64,000 nt of DNA from Oxalobacteraceae bacterium (GCA_030698225.1 JAUYNR010000033.1:17977-81976), one strand, 5' to 3'. Positions 46,928 to 56,959 are shown, counted from the stretch's first letter. Numbers and translations: made by a program. The notes: generated by a model not told the origin, from the sequence alone.

Positions 46928-47440
46928 ATGCGACGCCGACTCTATTACACCTTGGCCGACGTCCCGGCGGCCCGGGCGTTGCTGGATGAATTATTGCTGG
47001 CCCGGATCGAGGAAAAACATATCCGTTTCTGGGCCAAGGACGGCAGTTTGCTGCCGGACATGCCCGAGGCCGGCTTCCTGCATAAAACCGATGTGATTCA
47101 CGGCCTGGAACTGGGCGTGGTGGTCGGCACCTTTGCCGGCCTGGGGATCGGGATTCTGCTGACCTTATTCCCGCTGCAAGGCTTGCCGCTGCCGACCATG
47201 GCGATCCTGGGCGCCGCTATCGGCGGCGCGCTGTTCGGTGCCTGGGTGTCGGGCATGGTGGCCGCCGCGATCCCGAATTCGCGCCTGAAGACCTACCAGG
47301 AAGAGATCGAACGGGGCCGGGTGCTGCTGATCGTCGACCTGCCCTACCGGCGCGTGCGGGAAATCGAGGAGATGATCGCCAAGCGCCATCCAGAAATACG
47401 CTTCGGCGGCGAGGAACCGCATACGCCGGCGTTCCCGTAA
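46928..47440 (+). CDS. Membrane protein of the DUF1269 type
   Basis: 170 residues. A soluble N-terminal part (RRRLYYTLADVPAARALLDELLLARIEEKHIRFWA) is followed by two glycine-rich membrane helices (LELGVVVGTFAGLGIGILLTLFPL; MAILGAAIGGALFGAWVSGMVAAAI) and a soluble C-terminus with IERGRVLLIVDLPYRRVREIEEMI. This layout is that of small DUF1269-like membrane proteins. AAGGAG lies upstream. Function unknown. Confidence 0.8.
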   Translation: MRRRLYYTLADVPAARALLDELLLARIEEKHIRFWAKDGSLLPDMPEAGFLHKTDVIHGLELGVVVGTFAGLGIGILLTLFPLQGLPLPTMAILGAAIGGALFGAWVSGMVAAAIPNSRLKTYQEEIERGRVLLIVDLPYRRVREIEEMIAKRHPEIRFGGEEPHTPAFP

Positions 47441-47477
47441 CCGCAGCCGTCCCGCATCCTTGGCCGGCAGCGGCTGC

Positions 47478-49559
47478 TCACCCGGCTCTGGGCTTGGCCA
47501 GCAGCGCCTTCAGGTTCGCCAGCCGGTTCTGCGGCGTGATGATTTCCTCTTCGGTCGGCACCGCGTCGCCTTCGTCGAGCTTCATTTCCTGGATGAAGCG
47601 CGAAATGTCGCAATGCACGCTCTCCCTGGCGCGCTTGCGCTTCTTGCACCAGCTGACGTGCAGCGTGCGCTGGGCGCGGGTGATGCCGACATACATCAGG
47701 CGGCGCTCCTCTTCGATCCGGGCGCCGAGGGTTTCGATCGGCGCATCCGGGTCGCCCTTGTGCGGCAGGATGCCTTCCTCGACGCCGACCAGGAATACGT
47801 GCGGGAATTCCAGCCCTTTCGATGCATGCAGCGTCGACATCCGCACCGCGTCCGGCTCTTCGTCGCGCCCTTCCAGCATCGTCATCAGCGCCACCATCTG
47901 GGTCAGGTCGAGCAGGCTTTTTTCGGCATCGTTGCCATCCTTGCCGCCGCTGCCCTTTTCCTTCAGCCAGGTGGTGAAGTCGATCACGTTCTGCCATTTG
48001 CTCTGGGCGGCGCGGTCGTCGAAGCTGTCGTACAGATAGCCTTCGTAATTGATCTCTTTCATCATGTCGTCGAGCAGTTCTGCCGCGTGCCCTTCCCGGT
48101 GCGCGTGCGCTTCGAGCTGGTTGATGAAAGTGCAAAAGGCGCGCAGCGGGTCCAGCTGGCGGTCGGCCAGCTGGCCCTCGATGCCGCCCTTGAACACCGC
48201 TTCGAACAGCGAACATTGCCACTGGCCGGCGACACGGCCCAGCGTTTCCAGCGTCGACTGGCCGACCCCGCGCTTGGGCGTGGTGACCGCGCGGATGAAG
48301 GCCGGGTCGTCGTCCTGGTTGGCGACCAGCCGCAGGTAGCTGACGATGTCCTTGATCTCGGCCTTGTCGAAGAAGCTCTGGCCGCCCGAGATCGTGTACG
48401 GGATGCGCTCCTTGCGCAGCGATTGCTCGATCACGCGCGCCTGGTGGTTGCCGCGGTACAGGATCGCGTAATCGGAATACTGGCTGCGGCGCTCGAAGCG
48501 GTGCGCCGAAATCATGATCGCGATCTGCTCGGCTTCCTGCTCGTCGTCGCTCATGCCGAGCACCTTGATCGGCTCGCCCTGGCCGTGCTCGGACCAGAGC
48601 GATTTTTCGAACAGCTTCGGATTGTTCGAAATCACCGCGTTGGCGGCTTGCAGGATGCGGGTGGTGGAGCGGTAGTTCTGCTCCAGCTTGACCACATGCA
48701 GGTCGGGGAAATCGACCTGCAGCTGCTTGAGGTTTTCGATGGTGGCGCCGCGCCACGCGTAAATCGCCTGATCGTCGTCGCCGACCGCAGTAAACATCGG
48801 TTTCTTGCCGGACCCGGACACCAGCAGCTTGACCAGTTCGTACTGGCAGGTATTGGTGTCCTGGTATTCGTCGACCAGCAGATAGCGCAGCCGGCGCTGC
48901 CATTTGTCGCGCACCGCGTCGTCGCTGCGAAACAGTTCGACCGGCAGCCGGATCAGGTCGTCGAAATCGACCGCCTGGTAGGCCGACAGCGTGGCAACGT
49001 AGTTGCGGTAGATGCGCGCGGCCTGCGCTTCGTCTTCGTCCTTGGCCTGGTGCAGCGCGGCATCGGGATCGATCAAGCCGTTCTTCCATAGCGACATTGC
49101 GCTCTGGATGCGGCGGATCAGCTGCTTGTCGGTAGTGATCGCCAGATCCTGCACCAGCGAGAAGCAATCGTCGCTGTCCATGATCGAAAAGCGGTCTTTC
49201 AGCCCGAGCGACCTGGCTTCCTGCCGCAGGATTTTCACGCCCAGCGAGTGGAAGGTCGATACCGTCAGCTGCTTGGCTTGGCGCGGCTCCTTGAGCAGCT
49301 TGGCGATGCGCTCCTGCATTTCCAGCGCGGCCTTGTTGGTGAAAGTCAGCGCGGCGACGTTTTTCGCTTCATAACCGCAATCCTCGATCAGATGCGCGAT
49401 CTTTTGCGTAATCACGCGGGTCTTGCCGGAACCGGCGCCGGCCAGCACCAGGCAGGGGCCGTCCATGTAATTGACGGCGTCGCGTTGCGGGGCGTTCATA
49501 CCGTGAGTTAAGCCATCAGACATGGGAAATGCAGACATAGAGACGACGAGGCCGGTCAT
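47478..49559 (-). CDS. rep: ATP-dependent DNA helicase Rep (UvrD superfamily)
   Basis: 693 residues, superfamily 1A 3'-5' helicase. Motif I LVLAGAGSGKTRVITQKIA; motif Ia ALTFTNKAALEMQER; motif II YLLVDEYQDTNTCQYEL; motif III AVGDDDQAIYAWRGA; motif IV LEQNYRSTTRIL; motif V VRMSTLHASKGLEF; motif VI RLMYVGITRAQRTLHVSW. It helps replication forks restart and removes proteins from DNA. The true start may be one of the internal Met codons (for example before NAPQRDAVNYMDGP) because no ribosome binding site is obvious at 49559. Confidence 0.95.
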   Translation of the reverse strand: MTGLVVSMSAFPMSDGLTHGMNAPQRDAVNYMDGPCLVLAGAGSGKTRVITQKIAHLIEDCGYEAKNVAALTFTNKAALEMQERIAKLLKEPRQAKQLTVSTFHSLGVKILRQEARSLGLKDRFSIMDSDDCFSLVQDLAITTDKQLIRRIQSAMSLWKNGLIDPDAALHQAKDEDEAQAARIYRNYVATLSAYQAVDFDDLIRLPVELFRSDDAVRDKWQRRLRYLLVDEYQDTNTCQYELVKLLVSGSGKKPMFTAVGDDDQAIYAWRGATIENLKQLQVDFPDLHVVKLEQNYRSTTRILQAANAVISNNPKLFEKSLWSEHGQGEPIKVLGMSDDEQEAEQIAIMISAHRFERRSQYSDYAILYRGNHQARVIEQSLRKERIPYTISGGQSFFDKAEIKDIVSYLRLVANQDDDPAFIRAVTTPKRGVGQSTLETLGRVAGQWQCSLFEAVFKGGIEGQLADRQLDPLRAFCTFINQLEAHAHREGHAAELLDDMMKEINYEGYLYDSFDDRAAQSKWQNVIDFTTWLKEKGSGGKDGNDAEKSLLDLTQMVALMTMLEGRDEEPDAVRMSTLHASKGLEFPHVFLVGVEEGILPHKGDPDAPIETLGARIEEERRLMYVGITRAQRTLHVSWCKKRKRARESVHCDISRFIQEMKLDEGDAVPTEEEIITPQNRLANLKALLAKPRAG

Positions 49560-49755
49560 TGTAGCAGCGCACCGGAGCCGGCCAGTCCTGCTGCAGCATA
49601 TTGAGCAGACTTAACATAAAGCAATTTATTCGCAGCTCTTACAGGCTATAGTTCCGAGGAAACATTTTGCACTGCAACATTCCGCGCCTGGCGGGCATGC
49701 CGATTTGGAACATGCAATCAATCCGCAACACACTTCACGAAAGAGCCCCGACATC

Positions 49756-51831
49756 ATGAATGCGCTATTAAACCGACTCCTGCTGTGGCAGAAATTCGTC
49801 ATTCTGGCTGTTTTTGGCGTAATACTGGTCGCTGCGCCGTTCATCCTGTATCTGAATGAATCCGGCAAGGTCATCAGCGCAGCCCGGCTGGAAATCCAGG
49901 GTCTGGCCCCGGTGCGGCTGGTTCTCAAGACAATACAAATGGCGCAGCAGCATCGCGGCCTGTCCGCGCTGGCTTTGGGCGGTAATGCCGCGGCGCAACC
50001 GAGGCGGGCTGCCAAGATGGAAGAAACCGATCAAGCCTTTGCTGCACTCGATGCCGAACTGCAGAAAAATAACAGGGCCGCCGCACTCTCCAGCGCCTGG
50101 CTGCAATCCAAGGACGGCTGGAGCGCGCTCAAAGGCAAGATTGCGCACGGCGCAATTACCGTACCGGACAGCTTCGCCGCGCATACCGCGACGATTGGCC
50201 AGTTGCTCAAGATCAAGGCGCTGATGCTGGAACATTACGGACTCAGCTTTGACCCTGAAGCGCAAAGTTACTATCTGATCGATGCGGCGCTGGTGCAGGC
50301 GCCGATGCTGGCCGAAATATTCGGCCAGATCCGCGCCAGAGGCGCCGGCTTGCTGGCCGCCGGCGGTGAAGCGCCGATAGAAAGCCGCATGACCGTCAGC
50401 GCCCTGATCGACAAGGCCAATGAGCGCTACCAGAGCTTGAACGATTCGCTGGCAAGCGCAGCGTCGCGCAACCCGCAACTCAGGGACAAATTGGCCGCAC
50501 CCGGCCAGGCCGCGATTACCAGCGCCAAACAAGTGATACAGCTGGCGCAAAATGAAATCGTCAAAACGGAACAACTGCAGTTTTCTTCCTCCGATTACGT
50601 TGACCAGTTCACCACCGCCATCGACACCCAGTTCAAGCTCAATGAAGTCGCGCTAGTGGAACTGGAGGCGATCCTCACAGCCCGCGTTGCGCGGCTAACT
50701 GCCACCAGCTATGTACTCAGCGGCGCCATCGTGCTGCTCAGTCTGCTGGCGGCCTTCATCAATCTCCTCATCACCCGCGGCCTGCTGCACCAACTCGGCG
50801 GCGAACCGGCGTATGCCGCCTCGATTGTCGAAAAAATCTCTGGCGGCGATCTGGCAGCAGCGATCCAACTCAAGCCGGGCGACCAGTTCAGCCTGCTGTT
50901 CGCGATGAAGAGCATGCGCGACCATCTGGCCACCATCGTCGGCAACGTGCGCAGCGGCACCGACTCGATCGCCACCGCCTCCGGCCAGATTGCGGCCGGC
51001 AATCTCGATCTGTCGTCGCGCACCGAACAGCAGGCCAGCACGCTGGAGCAGACCGCCGCCTCGATGGAACAACTGACTTCCACCGTCAGGCAAAATGCCG
51101 ACAATGCGCGCCAGGCCAACCAGCTGGCGGTATCGGCCTCGGCAGTCGCGGTCAAGGGCGGCGCGGTGGTGGCGCAGGTGGTCGGTACCATGCATGACAT
51201 CAATGCCTCGGCCGGCAAGATCAGCGACATCATCGGCGTCATCGACGGCATTGCGTTCCAGACCAACATCCTGGCGCTGAATGCGGCGGTCGAAGCGGCC
51301 CGCGCCGGCGAACAGGGGCGCGGCTTCGCGGTGGTGGCCACCGAAGTGCGCAACCTGGCGCAGCGCAGCGCCAGTGCCGCGAAGGAAATCAAGGTGCTGA
51401 TCAACGACTCGGTGCAGAAGGTCGATGCCGGCAGCGTGCTGGTCGAGCAAGCCGGCGCCACCATGGGCGAGATTGTCGCCAGCGTCAGGAAGGTGACCGA
51501 CATCATGGCCGAGATCACTACCGCCAGCCAGGAGCAAAGCCAGGGCATAGAGCAAGTCAACCAGGCGGTGGCCCAGATGGATGAAGTCACGCAGCAAAAC
51601 GCCGCGCTGGTGGAACAGGCCGCGGCGGCGTCCGAAGCGCTGCAAGAGCAGGCGAGCCATCTGGCGCAGGTGGTCAGCGTGTTCAAACTGGCCGACATGC
51701 GGGCTACCGCCCCGATCCGGCGCGCCCCGCAGACTGTCACGCTGCTGGCCAAGCGGACCGCCGTGCCAGCCAGGCGAAGCCCGATTGCGCGCTCCAGAGC
51801 GGCGGCGGATAGCGACTGGGAAGAGTTTTGA
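49756..51831 (+). CDS. Methyl-accepting chemotaxis protein
   Basis: 691 residues. TM1 [20 protein letters not shown]; a periplasmic domain to about 310 with [18 protein letters not shown], which resembles the start of NIT (nitrate/nitrite-sensing) domains; TM2 [21 protein letters not shown]; a HAMP domain; then the signalling domain with the conserved hairpin tip [46 protein letters not shown]. The last five residues are DWEEF, an xWxxF tether of the kind that recruits CheR/CheB. The ATG at 49756 is chosen; a TTG at 49705 is possible. Confidence 0.93.
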   Translation: MNALLNRLLLWQKFVILAVFGVILVAAPFILYLNESGKVISAARLEIQGLAPVRLVLKTIQMAQQHRGLSALALGGNAAAQPRRAAKMEETDQAFAALDAELQKNNRAAALSSAWLQSKDGWSALKGKIAHGAITVPDSFAAHTATIGQLLKIKALMLEHYGLSFDPEAQSYYLIDAALVQAPMLAEIFGQIRARGAGLLAAGGEAPIESRMTVSALIDKANERYQSLNDSLASAASRNPQLRDKLAAPGQAAITSAKQVIQLAQNEIVKTEQLQFSSSDYVDQFTTAIDTQFKLNEVALVELEAILTARVARLTATSYVLSGAIVLLSLLAAFINLLITRGLLHQLGGEPAYAASIVEKISGGDLAAAIQLKPGDQFSLLFAMKSMRDHLATIVGNVRSGTDSIATASGQIAAGNLDLSSRTEQQASTLEQTAASMEQLTSTVRQNADNARQANQLAVSASAVAVKGGAVVAQVVGTMHDINASAGKISDIIGVIDGIAFQTNILALNAAVEAARAGEQGRGFAVVATEVRNLAQRSASAAKEIKVLINDSVQKVDAGSVLVEQAGATMGEIVASVRKVTDIMAEITTASQEQSQGIEQVNQAVAQMDEVTQQNAALVEQAAAASEALQEQASHLAQVVSVFKLADMRATAPIRRAPQTVTLLAKRTAVPARRSPIARSRAAADSDWEEF

Positions 51832-51973
51832 TCCGGATTGCAGCATTTCAAGCGACCGGCGCCGGCTTGATCCAGCGCATGCAAGCTGATTTTCCCAAGC
51901 TGGAATGCCTGGACTGATTTACCATTCTGCTATTGCGGCCGTGCCGGATCGCCGCCTTTTACCAGAAGCTCTT

Positions 51974-52459
51974 ATGAAATTCAGTCACAGCATCGAAATC
52001 AATGACCCGCAAAATCCGCACATCGTGCCGCTGACGCGCCAGCAGCTATGGCTCGGCCTGGTGTTGCGGGCCGAAGCGCCCAAGCTGTTCATGCCGCATC
52101 TGGATCAGTGCGTGCTGTTTGATCCAACCGAGAATACGGTGGCGCGCGAGTTGCATTACGGCGAACTGGTGATCCGCGACCGCGTCACATTTGATGTCTT
52201 GCAGCAAGAAGTGCACTACGATGTGCCGGCGCAGGGTGAGCTTGCCGCGTCCAGCCTCGTCATGCGCATCGAGCAAGCGCAGCCGGGCGCACTGTCGGTG
52301 CGCTTCGAGTATGACGACGGCAATGACGCGGCCACCGATGCCGCCAATGCAATGTTCAACGAATACCGCCGCTCGGCCTACTTTGCCGCCGACACCGACA
52401 CCATCGACATCATCCGGGTACTGGCCGCGCAAGGCGCGCTGGCAGGGCCGGTGGCCTGA
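51974..52459 (+). CDS. SRPBCC-fold protein of the DUF1857/AtaL type
   Basis: 161 residues. MKFSHSIEINDPQNPHIVPLTRQQLWLGLVLRAEAPKLFMPHLDQCVL and LVIRDRVTFDVLQQEVHYDVP follow the DUF1857 pattern, a helix-grip fold that usually binds a small hydrophobic ligand. The ATG at 51974 is chosen because the upstream extension to 51905 lacks conserved character. Role unknown. Confidence 0.78.
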   Translation: MKFSHSIEINDPQNPHIVPLTRQQLWLGLVLRAEAPKLFMPHLDQCVLFDPTENTVARELHYGELVIRDRVTFDVLQQEVHYDVPAQGELAASSLVMRIEQAQPGALSVRFEYDDGNDAATDAANAMFNEYRRSAYFAADTDTIDIIRVLAAQGALAGPVA

Positions 52460-52546
52460 TCCGGATCCCGCATCAGCCTGTTTCAGATCCGGCCATGCAG
52501 CCATTTCCAGCCCTGCATACCCGCTGTAACGCATCGAAATTTGATG

Positions 52547-52616
52547 GGGGTATGCACAAAAATCATGCCTTTACCGCAACAATATAGTGCGCAATTAAAT
52601 ATACAATGCTAGGTAT
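52547..52616 (+). repeat. GGAGTATG two-hairpin element, copy 8
   Basis: Starts GGGGTATGCACAAAAATCAT. Hairpin 2 is CGCA/TGCG (52575-52578 with 52588-52591). It lies between convergent genes (SRPBCC and queG). Confidence 0.6.
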
Positions 52617-52619
52617 AAA

Positions 52620-53717
52620 TCATCCTGCGGCGTGCCTTGCGAGCGCCCAGAGCACATGTTCACGCACCATCTCGGACGGATGTTCGAGCCGCATGCGCAG
52701 CGCGGCGACGATTGCCGGCGCAGCAGGCATAGCGCCGGCCGCATTGCCCAGCCCCACCGCCAGGTTGCGCAGCCAGCACTCGTGGCCGATGCGGCGGATC
52801 GGGCTGCCTTCCAGATTGCGATTGAATTGTGCCTCGTCCCACCCAAACAGATCGACCAGCATCGCGCCGTCGAGGCCGTTGCGCACGTCGAAATCATTCA
52901 GCGCTGCAGACTGTGCGAACTTGTTCCACGGACACACCAGCTGGCAGTCGTCGCAGCCGTATACCCGATTGCCGATCAGCGGCCGCAGCTCGACCGGAAT
53001 GCTGCCCCTGAGCTCGATGGTCAGGTATGAGATGCAGCGCCGCGCATCGAGCCGATACGGCGCGACGATCGCCTTGGTCGGGCAAATGTCGATGCAGGCG
53101 TTGCACTGGCCGCAGTGCGCACTGATCGACTCATCCACCGGCAGCGGCAGATCGGTCAGCATTTCCCCCAGGAAAAATAGCGAACCGGCCTCGCGGCTCA
53201 GCAGCAGCGTATGCTTGCCGCGCCAGCCCAGGCCGGATTTCTGCGCCAGCGCGACTTCCAGCACCGGCGCCGAATCGGTAAACACCCGATAGCCGAATTC
53301 GCCGACCTCGCCGCGGATCCGGTCCGCCAGTTGCTGCAGGCGGGCGCGCAATACCTTGTGATAATCGCGGCCACGCGCATAGATCGAGATATTCGCCGCT
53401 GCCGGCTGTTCCAGCCGCGCCAGTTCTGCGCTGCGCCAGTGCTCGCCGGCCGCTTGCGGCAGATACGGCATGCGCGCGGTAATCACGCGTATCGTGCCCG
53501 GCACCAGTTCGGCCGGACGGGCGCGCTTCAAGCCGTGCGCAGCCATATAGCCCATCTCGCCATGGTAGTTTTGAGCTAGCCAGTGCTGCAGGCCGGCTTC
53601 GGTATACGACAAATTGGCATCGGTGATGCAGACTTCGGAAAAGCCGAGTTCCCGCCCCCACGCCTTGATCGTCAGCGCCAGTGCGAGTAAATTGTCGGTA
53701 TTATCAGTTGCGGCCAT
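52620..53717 (-). CDS. queG: Epoxyqueuosine reductase QueG
   Basis: 365 residues. Final step of queuosine tRNA modification: reduces epoxyqueuosine to queuosine using cobalamin and two 4Fe-4S clusters. The cluster ligands are in HCGQCNACIDICPTKAIVAP and YGCDDCQLVCPWNKF. SYTEAGLQHWLAQNYHGEMGYMAAH and YARGRDYHKVLRARL are typical. HEAT-like repeats close the protein. The start at 53717 (MAATDNTDNLLAL) is preferred over an upstream in-frame codon at 53828, which overlaps tsaE. Confidence 0.95.
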   Translation of the reverse strand: MAATDNTDNLLALALTIKAWGRELGFSEVCITDANLSYTEAGLQHWLAQNYHGEMGYMAAHGLKRARPAELVPGTIRVITARMPYLPQAAGEHWRSAELARLEQPAAANISIYARGRDYHKVLRARLQQLADRIRGEVGEFGYRVFTDSAPVLEVALAQKSGLGWRGKHTLLLSREAGSLFFLGEMLTDLPLPVDESISAHCGQCNACIDICPTKAIVAPYRLDARRCISYLTIELRGSIPVELRPLIGNRVYGCDDCQLVCPWNKFAQSAALNDFDVRNGLDGAMLVDLFGWDEAQFNRNLEGSPIRRIGHECWLRNLAVGLGNAAGAMPAAPAIVAALRMRLEHPSEMVREHVLWALARHAAG

Positions 53718-53801
53718 CGATCGATCGTCCCTCGCTGCACAATCCGGCGCTGCAGCCCAAGCGGCACAGCGCAACAAAAATAAGAGTAACCATTTTACGA
53801 G

Positions 53802-54287
53802 ATGCAGCACTACCGCACCCACCTGCATGACGAAGCCGGCACTGCCGCCCTAGGCGCTGCGCTGGCGCACGCGCTGGCGCCCGGCCTGATTATCTACCTG
53901 CACGGCGACCTCGGCGCCGGCAAGACCGCTCTGACCAGGGCGCTGCTGCATGCGGCCGGTTATGTCGGCCACGTCAAGAGTCCGACCTACACGTTGGTCG
54001 AACCGTACACGGTGACGCTGGCCGGCGGCCCGACCGGCGTGATGCATTTCGACCTGTACCGGATGGCCAGCCCGGACGAGTTCCTCGACGCCGGCTTCCG
54101 CGAAGACTTCAACAACAGCAACATCTGCATCGTCGAATGGCCGGAACGGGCCGCTGGCGTGCTGCCGCCGCCCGACATCGCGCTGTTCCTGAGCGTGGCC
54201 GGAGCGGGCCGTGATGTAGAATTGCAGGCCTTGTCTGCCAAAGGGTCACAATGCCTCGACCGCCTGCGCTTCGCCCCGAATCTATGA
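53802..54287 (+). CDS. tsaE: tRNA threonylcarbamoyladenosine biosynthesis ATPase TsaE
   Basis: 161 residues. Walker A YLHGDLGAGKTALTRALLHAAG; SPTYTLVEPY switch region; HFDLYRMASPDEFLDAGFREDF; CIVEWPERA. It is the ATPase partner of TsaB/TsaD in making t6A at position 37 of tRNAs. The stop overlaps the amiC ATG, the classic tsaE-ami pairing. Divergent from queG, another tRNA-modification gene. Confidence 0.95.
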   Translation: MQHYRTHLHDEAGTAALGAALAHALAPGLIIYLHGDLGAGKTALTRALLHAAGYVGHVKSPTYTLVEPYTVTLAGGPTGVMHFDLYRMASPDEFLDAGFREDFNNSNICIVEWPERAAGVLPPPDIALFLSVAGAGRDVELQALSAKGSQCLDRLRFAPNL

Positions 54288-55594
54288 ATCACCGGACCAC
54301 TGGGACCACCCGCCGCACCGTACTCAAAGCCGGCGGCACGCTGCTGCTGTCGCTGATCGCGCCGGCGCCCTCGTTTGCCTCGCAGATCGTCGCGGTGCGG
54401 GTCTGGCCGTCGCTGGAATATACCCGCGTCACGCTGGAAAACGACAGCGACCTGAAAGCCAGCCATTTTCTGATCAAGGACCCGAACCGGCTGGTGGTCG
54501 ACATCGAAGGGCTGGAACTCAATCCGACCCTGAAGGAACTGATCGCCAAGATCCAGGCCAACGATCCCTACATCAGCCAGGTACGGGTCGGGCAGAACCG
54601 TCCGAGCGTGGTGCGGCTGGTGTTCGACCTGAAAGCGGAAGTCCGGCCGCAGGTATTTACGCTGGCGCCAGCCGGCGAATACCAGCACCGGCTGGTGTTC
54701 GATCTGTACCCGGCCCGCGAATACGACCCGATTGCCGCGCTGATCGAATCGGGCGAACGGCCGCTCGACCGCCCGTTCGACAACCCGACCGCAAGCATCG
54801 AAACCCTGCCGCAAATCATGCCCGAGCCGCCGGCCAGGGTCGAGCCGAAGCCCGGGCCGCGCCACGACAATGCGCCCGCGATGACGCGCATGATCACCAT
54901 CGCAATCGACCCCGGCCACGGCGGCGAGGACCCTGGTGCGGTCGGCAAGGGCGGCAGCTATGAGAAAAACATCGTGCTGGCGATCGCCAAGCGGCTGAAA
55001 GCGAAGATCGAGCAACATCCGAACATGCGCGTGATGCTGACCCGAGACGGCGATTATTTCGTGCCGCTGCATGTGCGGGTGCAAAAGGCGCGCCGGGTCC
55101 AGGCCGACCTGTTCATGTCGATCCATGCCGATGCCTTCGTGTTGCCGACCGCGCGCGGCTCGTCGGTATTCGCGCTGTCCGAAAAAGGCGCGTCCTCTAC
55201 CGCCGCGCGCTGGCTGGCCAACAAGGAAAATTCGGCCGACCTGATCGGCGGCGTCAACATCAAGGACCATGACCGGCAACTGGCCAGCGTGCTGCTGGAC
55301 CTGTCCACCACCGCACAAATCAGTGACAGCCTGAAGCTGGGCAAGGCGATTCTGGGCGAGATCGGCGGCATCAACCGGCTGCACAAGGGAGCCGTCGAGC
55401 AAGCCGGTTTCGCGGTGCTCAAAGCGCCCGACATTCCGTCGGTGCTGATCGAAACCGCGTTCATTTCAAACCCCGAAGAAGAAGCCAAGCTGACCGATAA
55501 CGGCTATCAGGATCAGATGGCCGACGCGATCATGAACGGCATCAGGAAATACTTCGCGAAAAATCCGCCGCTGTCGAAGAACCGGATGACTTGA
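54284..55594 (+). CDS. amiC: N-acetylmuramoyl-L-alanine amidase AmiC
   Basis: 436 residues. A Tat-type signal (TTRRTVLKAGGTLLLSLIAPAPSFAS, twin Arg at 9-10) exports it folded. An AMIN domain follows (about 40-145, VRVWPSLEYTRVTLENDSDLKASHFLIKDPNRLVVDIEGLEL), then the zinc amidase_3 domain (IAIDPGHGGEDPGAVGKGGSYEKNIVLAIAKRLK; SIHADAF; SVLIETAFISNPEEEAKL). It splits septal peptidoglycan. Its last 53 bases overlap the convergent MerR-type gene. Confidence 0.95.
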   Translation: MNHRTTGTTRRTVLKAGGTLLLSLIAPAPSFASQIVAVRVWPSLEYTRVTLENDSDLKASHFLIKDPNRLVVDIEGLELNPTLKELIAKIQANDPYISQVRVGQNRPSVVRLVFDLKAEVRPQVFTLAPAGEYQHRLVFDLYPAREYDPIAALIESGERPLDRPFDNPTASIETLPQIMPEPPARVEPKPGPRHDNAPAMTRMITIAIDPGHGGEDPGAVGKGGSYEKNIVLAIAKRLKAKIEQHPNMRVMLTRDGDYFVPLHVRVQKARRVQADLFMSIHADAFVLPTARGSSVFALSEKGASSTAARWLANKENSADLIGGVNIKDHDRQLASVLLDLSTTAQISDSLKLGKAILGEIGGINRLHKGAVEQAGFAVLKAPDIPSVLIETAFISNPEEEAKLTDNGYQDQMADAIMNGIRKYFAKNPPLSKNRMT

Positions 55595-56012
55595 TCCGGC
55601 TCTCTGAGGCGCATTCACCCGCCAGCGCCGCAATGATCGGGCAGGGCTGGGCCTGGCCGGTCGCTGCGCATTCGTGGATCAGGTGCTGCAGCGCAGCCTC
55701 CATGCGCGCCAGATCGGACATCTTGGCGCGGATGTGGCGCAACTTGTCGGCCGCCAGTTCGCGAATCGCGGCCCGGTCGCTGCCGTCTTCCAGCTGCAGC
55801 AGCGTCTCGATCTCATCCAATGAAAATCCCAGTTCCTGCGAACGCTTGATAAACCGGATCCGATCGGCCAGCGCCGCCGGATAGGTCCTGAACGCACTAT
55901 TTTGCGCCGCCGGCAGCGGCAACAGCTTGCGGCGCTGGTAGTAGCGCACCGTTTCCACCCCGACCCCGGCCGCGCGCGCCAGGCGTCCTATCGTCAAATT
56001 GTTTGCTGGCAT
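55542..56012 (-). CDS. MerR-family regulator related to mercury/heavy-metal sensors
   Basis: 156 residues. Helix-turn-helix LTIGRLARAAGVGVETVRYYQRRKLL; a dimerisation helix LRHIRAKMSDLARMEAALQHLIHEC; and a C-terminal loop QPCPIIAAL. The last two Cys correspond to Cys114 and Cys123 of mercury MerR, but the position of Cys79 holds a non-Cys residue (ledGSDRAA). No merTPA genes are nearby, so a different metal or signal is likely. The 3' end overlaps amiC by 53 bases. Confidence 0.85.
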   Translation of the reverse strand: MPANNLTIGRLARAAGVGVETVRYYQRRKLLPLPAAQNSAFRTYPAALADRIRFIKRSQELGFSLDEIETLLQLEDGSDRAAIRELAADKLRHIRAKMSDLARMEAALQHLIHECAATGQAQPCPIIAALAGECASESRIKSSGSSTAADFSRSIS

Positions 56013-56083
56013 GGTTTCGCTCGAGATCGACTCGACTCTGTTGTTTGGTACGGACCTTATATTAATGCCAAATGTTCAGCAGT

Positions 56084-56959
56084 TCAAGAGTTGGTCGCGG
56101 TCCCTGCCGCAAGCGCGGATTCAGCCGATTGCACCCGGTGCAGATGTACATCCATTTGCCGGTAGGGAATGCTGATGCGGTGCGCATCGAAGGCCAGCTT
56201 GATGTCTTCGTTCAGGGCGAACCTGACCGCCTCATAATCGCCCGATTTGACCCAGGCCCGCAGCACGAAGCGCACGCTGCTGTCGGCCAGCTCCTCTACC
56301 GCGACCAGTAATTCGGGGTCTCTCAGCACCCGCCCATCGGCCTCGGCGGTCGCGGTCAGCACCTGCTTGACCTTGCGCAGATCGTCCTGGTAGCCGACCC
56401 CGATGCGCAGGTCGATGCGGCGCGTGCTACGCGCCGAATAATTGATGATGTTGCCCTTGTAGATCGAGCCGTTGGGGATGATGATTTCCTTGTTGTCGAC
56501 GCTGCGCAAGGTGGTGGTGAAGATGCCGATGCTTTCGATGACGCCGGCACAATCGGCCGCTTCGACGTAGTCGCCGGCCTTGAACGGGCGAAACAGCAGC
56601 AGCATCACGCCGGCGGCAAAGTTCTGCAGCGACCCTTGCAGCGCCAGCCCGACGGCCAGACCGGCCGCACCCAGCATGGCCACCAGCCCGGTGGTGTTGA
56701 GGCCGAGCCGGTCCAGCGCGGCGACGATCACGAACAGCAGAAAGGCTGCGTTCGCAATCGCCATGAAAAATTCGACCAGCATTACATCGGTGCCGGATTT
56801 GTACAGCAACTTGCCCAGCAGCCGGACCAGGGTTCTGGCCAGCATGCGACCGATAAAGAAGATCGCCAGCGCAAACAGGATATTAATGCTCCAGGGTATG
56901 ACATAGGTCGATACCAATTCCTGGAAAGGGATTGTTTCAAGTAGTTTTTTTGGGAACAT
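56084..56959 (-). CDS. Small-conductance mechanosensitive channel (MscS family)
   Basis: 291 residues. Three N-terminal helices; the pore-lining TM3 is GLVAMLGAAGLAVGLALQGSLQNFAAGVMLLLFRPF, with the Gly/Ala packing typical of MscS; beta domain VIESIGIFTTTLRSVDNKEIIIPNGSIYKGNIINYS; C-terminal domain to RQMDVHLHRVQ. It releases solutes under hypo-osmotic shock. The length matches E. coli MscS. Confidence 0.95.
   Translation of the reverse strand: MFPKKLLETIPFQELVSTYVIPWSINILFALAIFFIGRMLARTLVRLLGKLLYKSGTDVMLVEFFMAIANAAFLLFVIVAALDRLGLNTTGLVAMLGAAGLAVGLALQGSLQNFAAGVMLLLFRPFKAGDYVEAADCAGVIESIGIFTTTLRSVDNKEIIIPNGSIYKGNIINYSARSTRRIDLRIGVGYQDDLRKVKQVLTATAEADGRVLRDPELLVAVEELADSSVRFVLRAWVKSGDYEAVRFALNEDIKLAFDAHRISIPYRQMDVHLHRVQSAESALAAGTATNS

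Noticed and set aside
47344..49167. 607-codon minus-strand frame overlapping rep in another frame
   Set aside because: Arg/Ala/Gly-rich shadow of the Rep helicase gene; all helicase motifs are in the other frame.
55542..56012. Mercury resistance operon
   Set aside because: Only a MerR-like regulator is present, lacking one metal ligand, and no merT, merP or merA is nearby.
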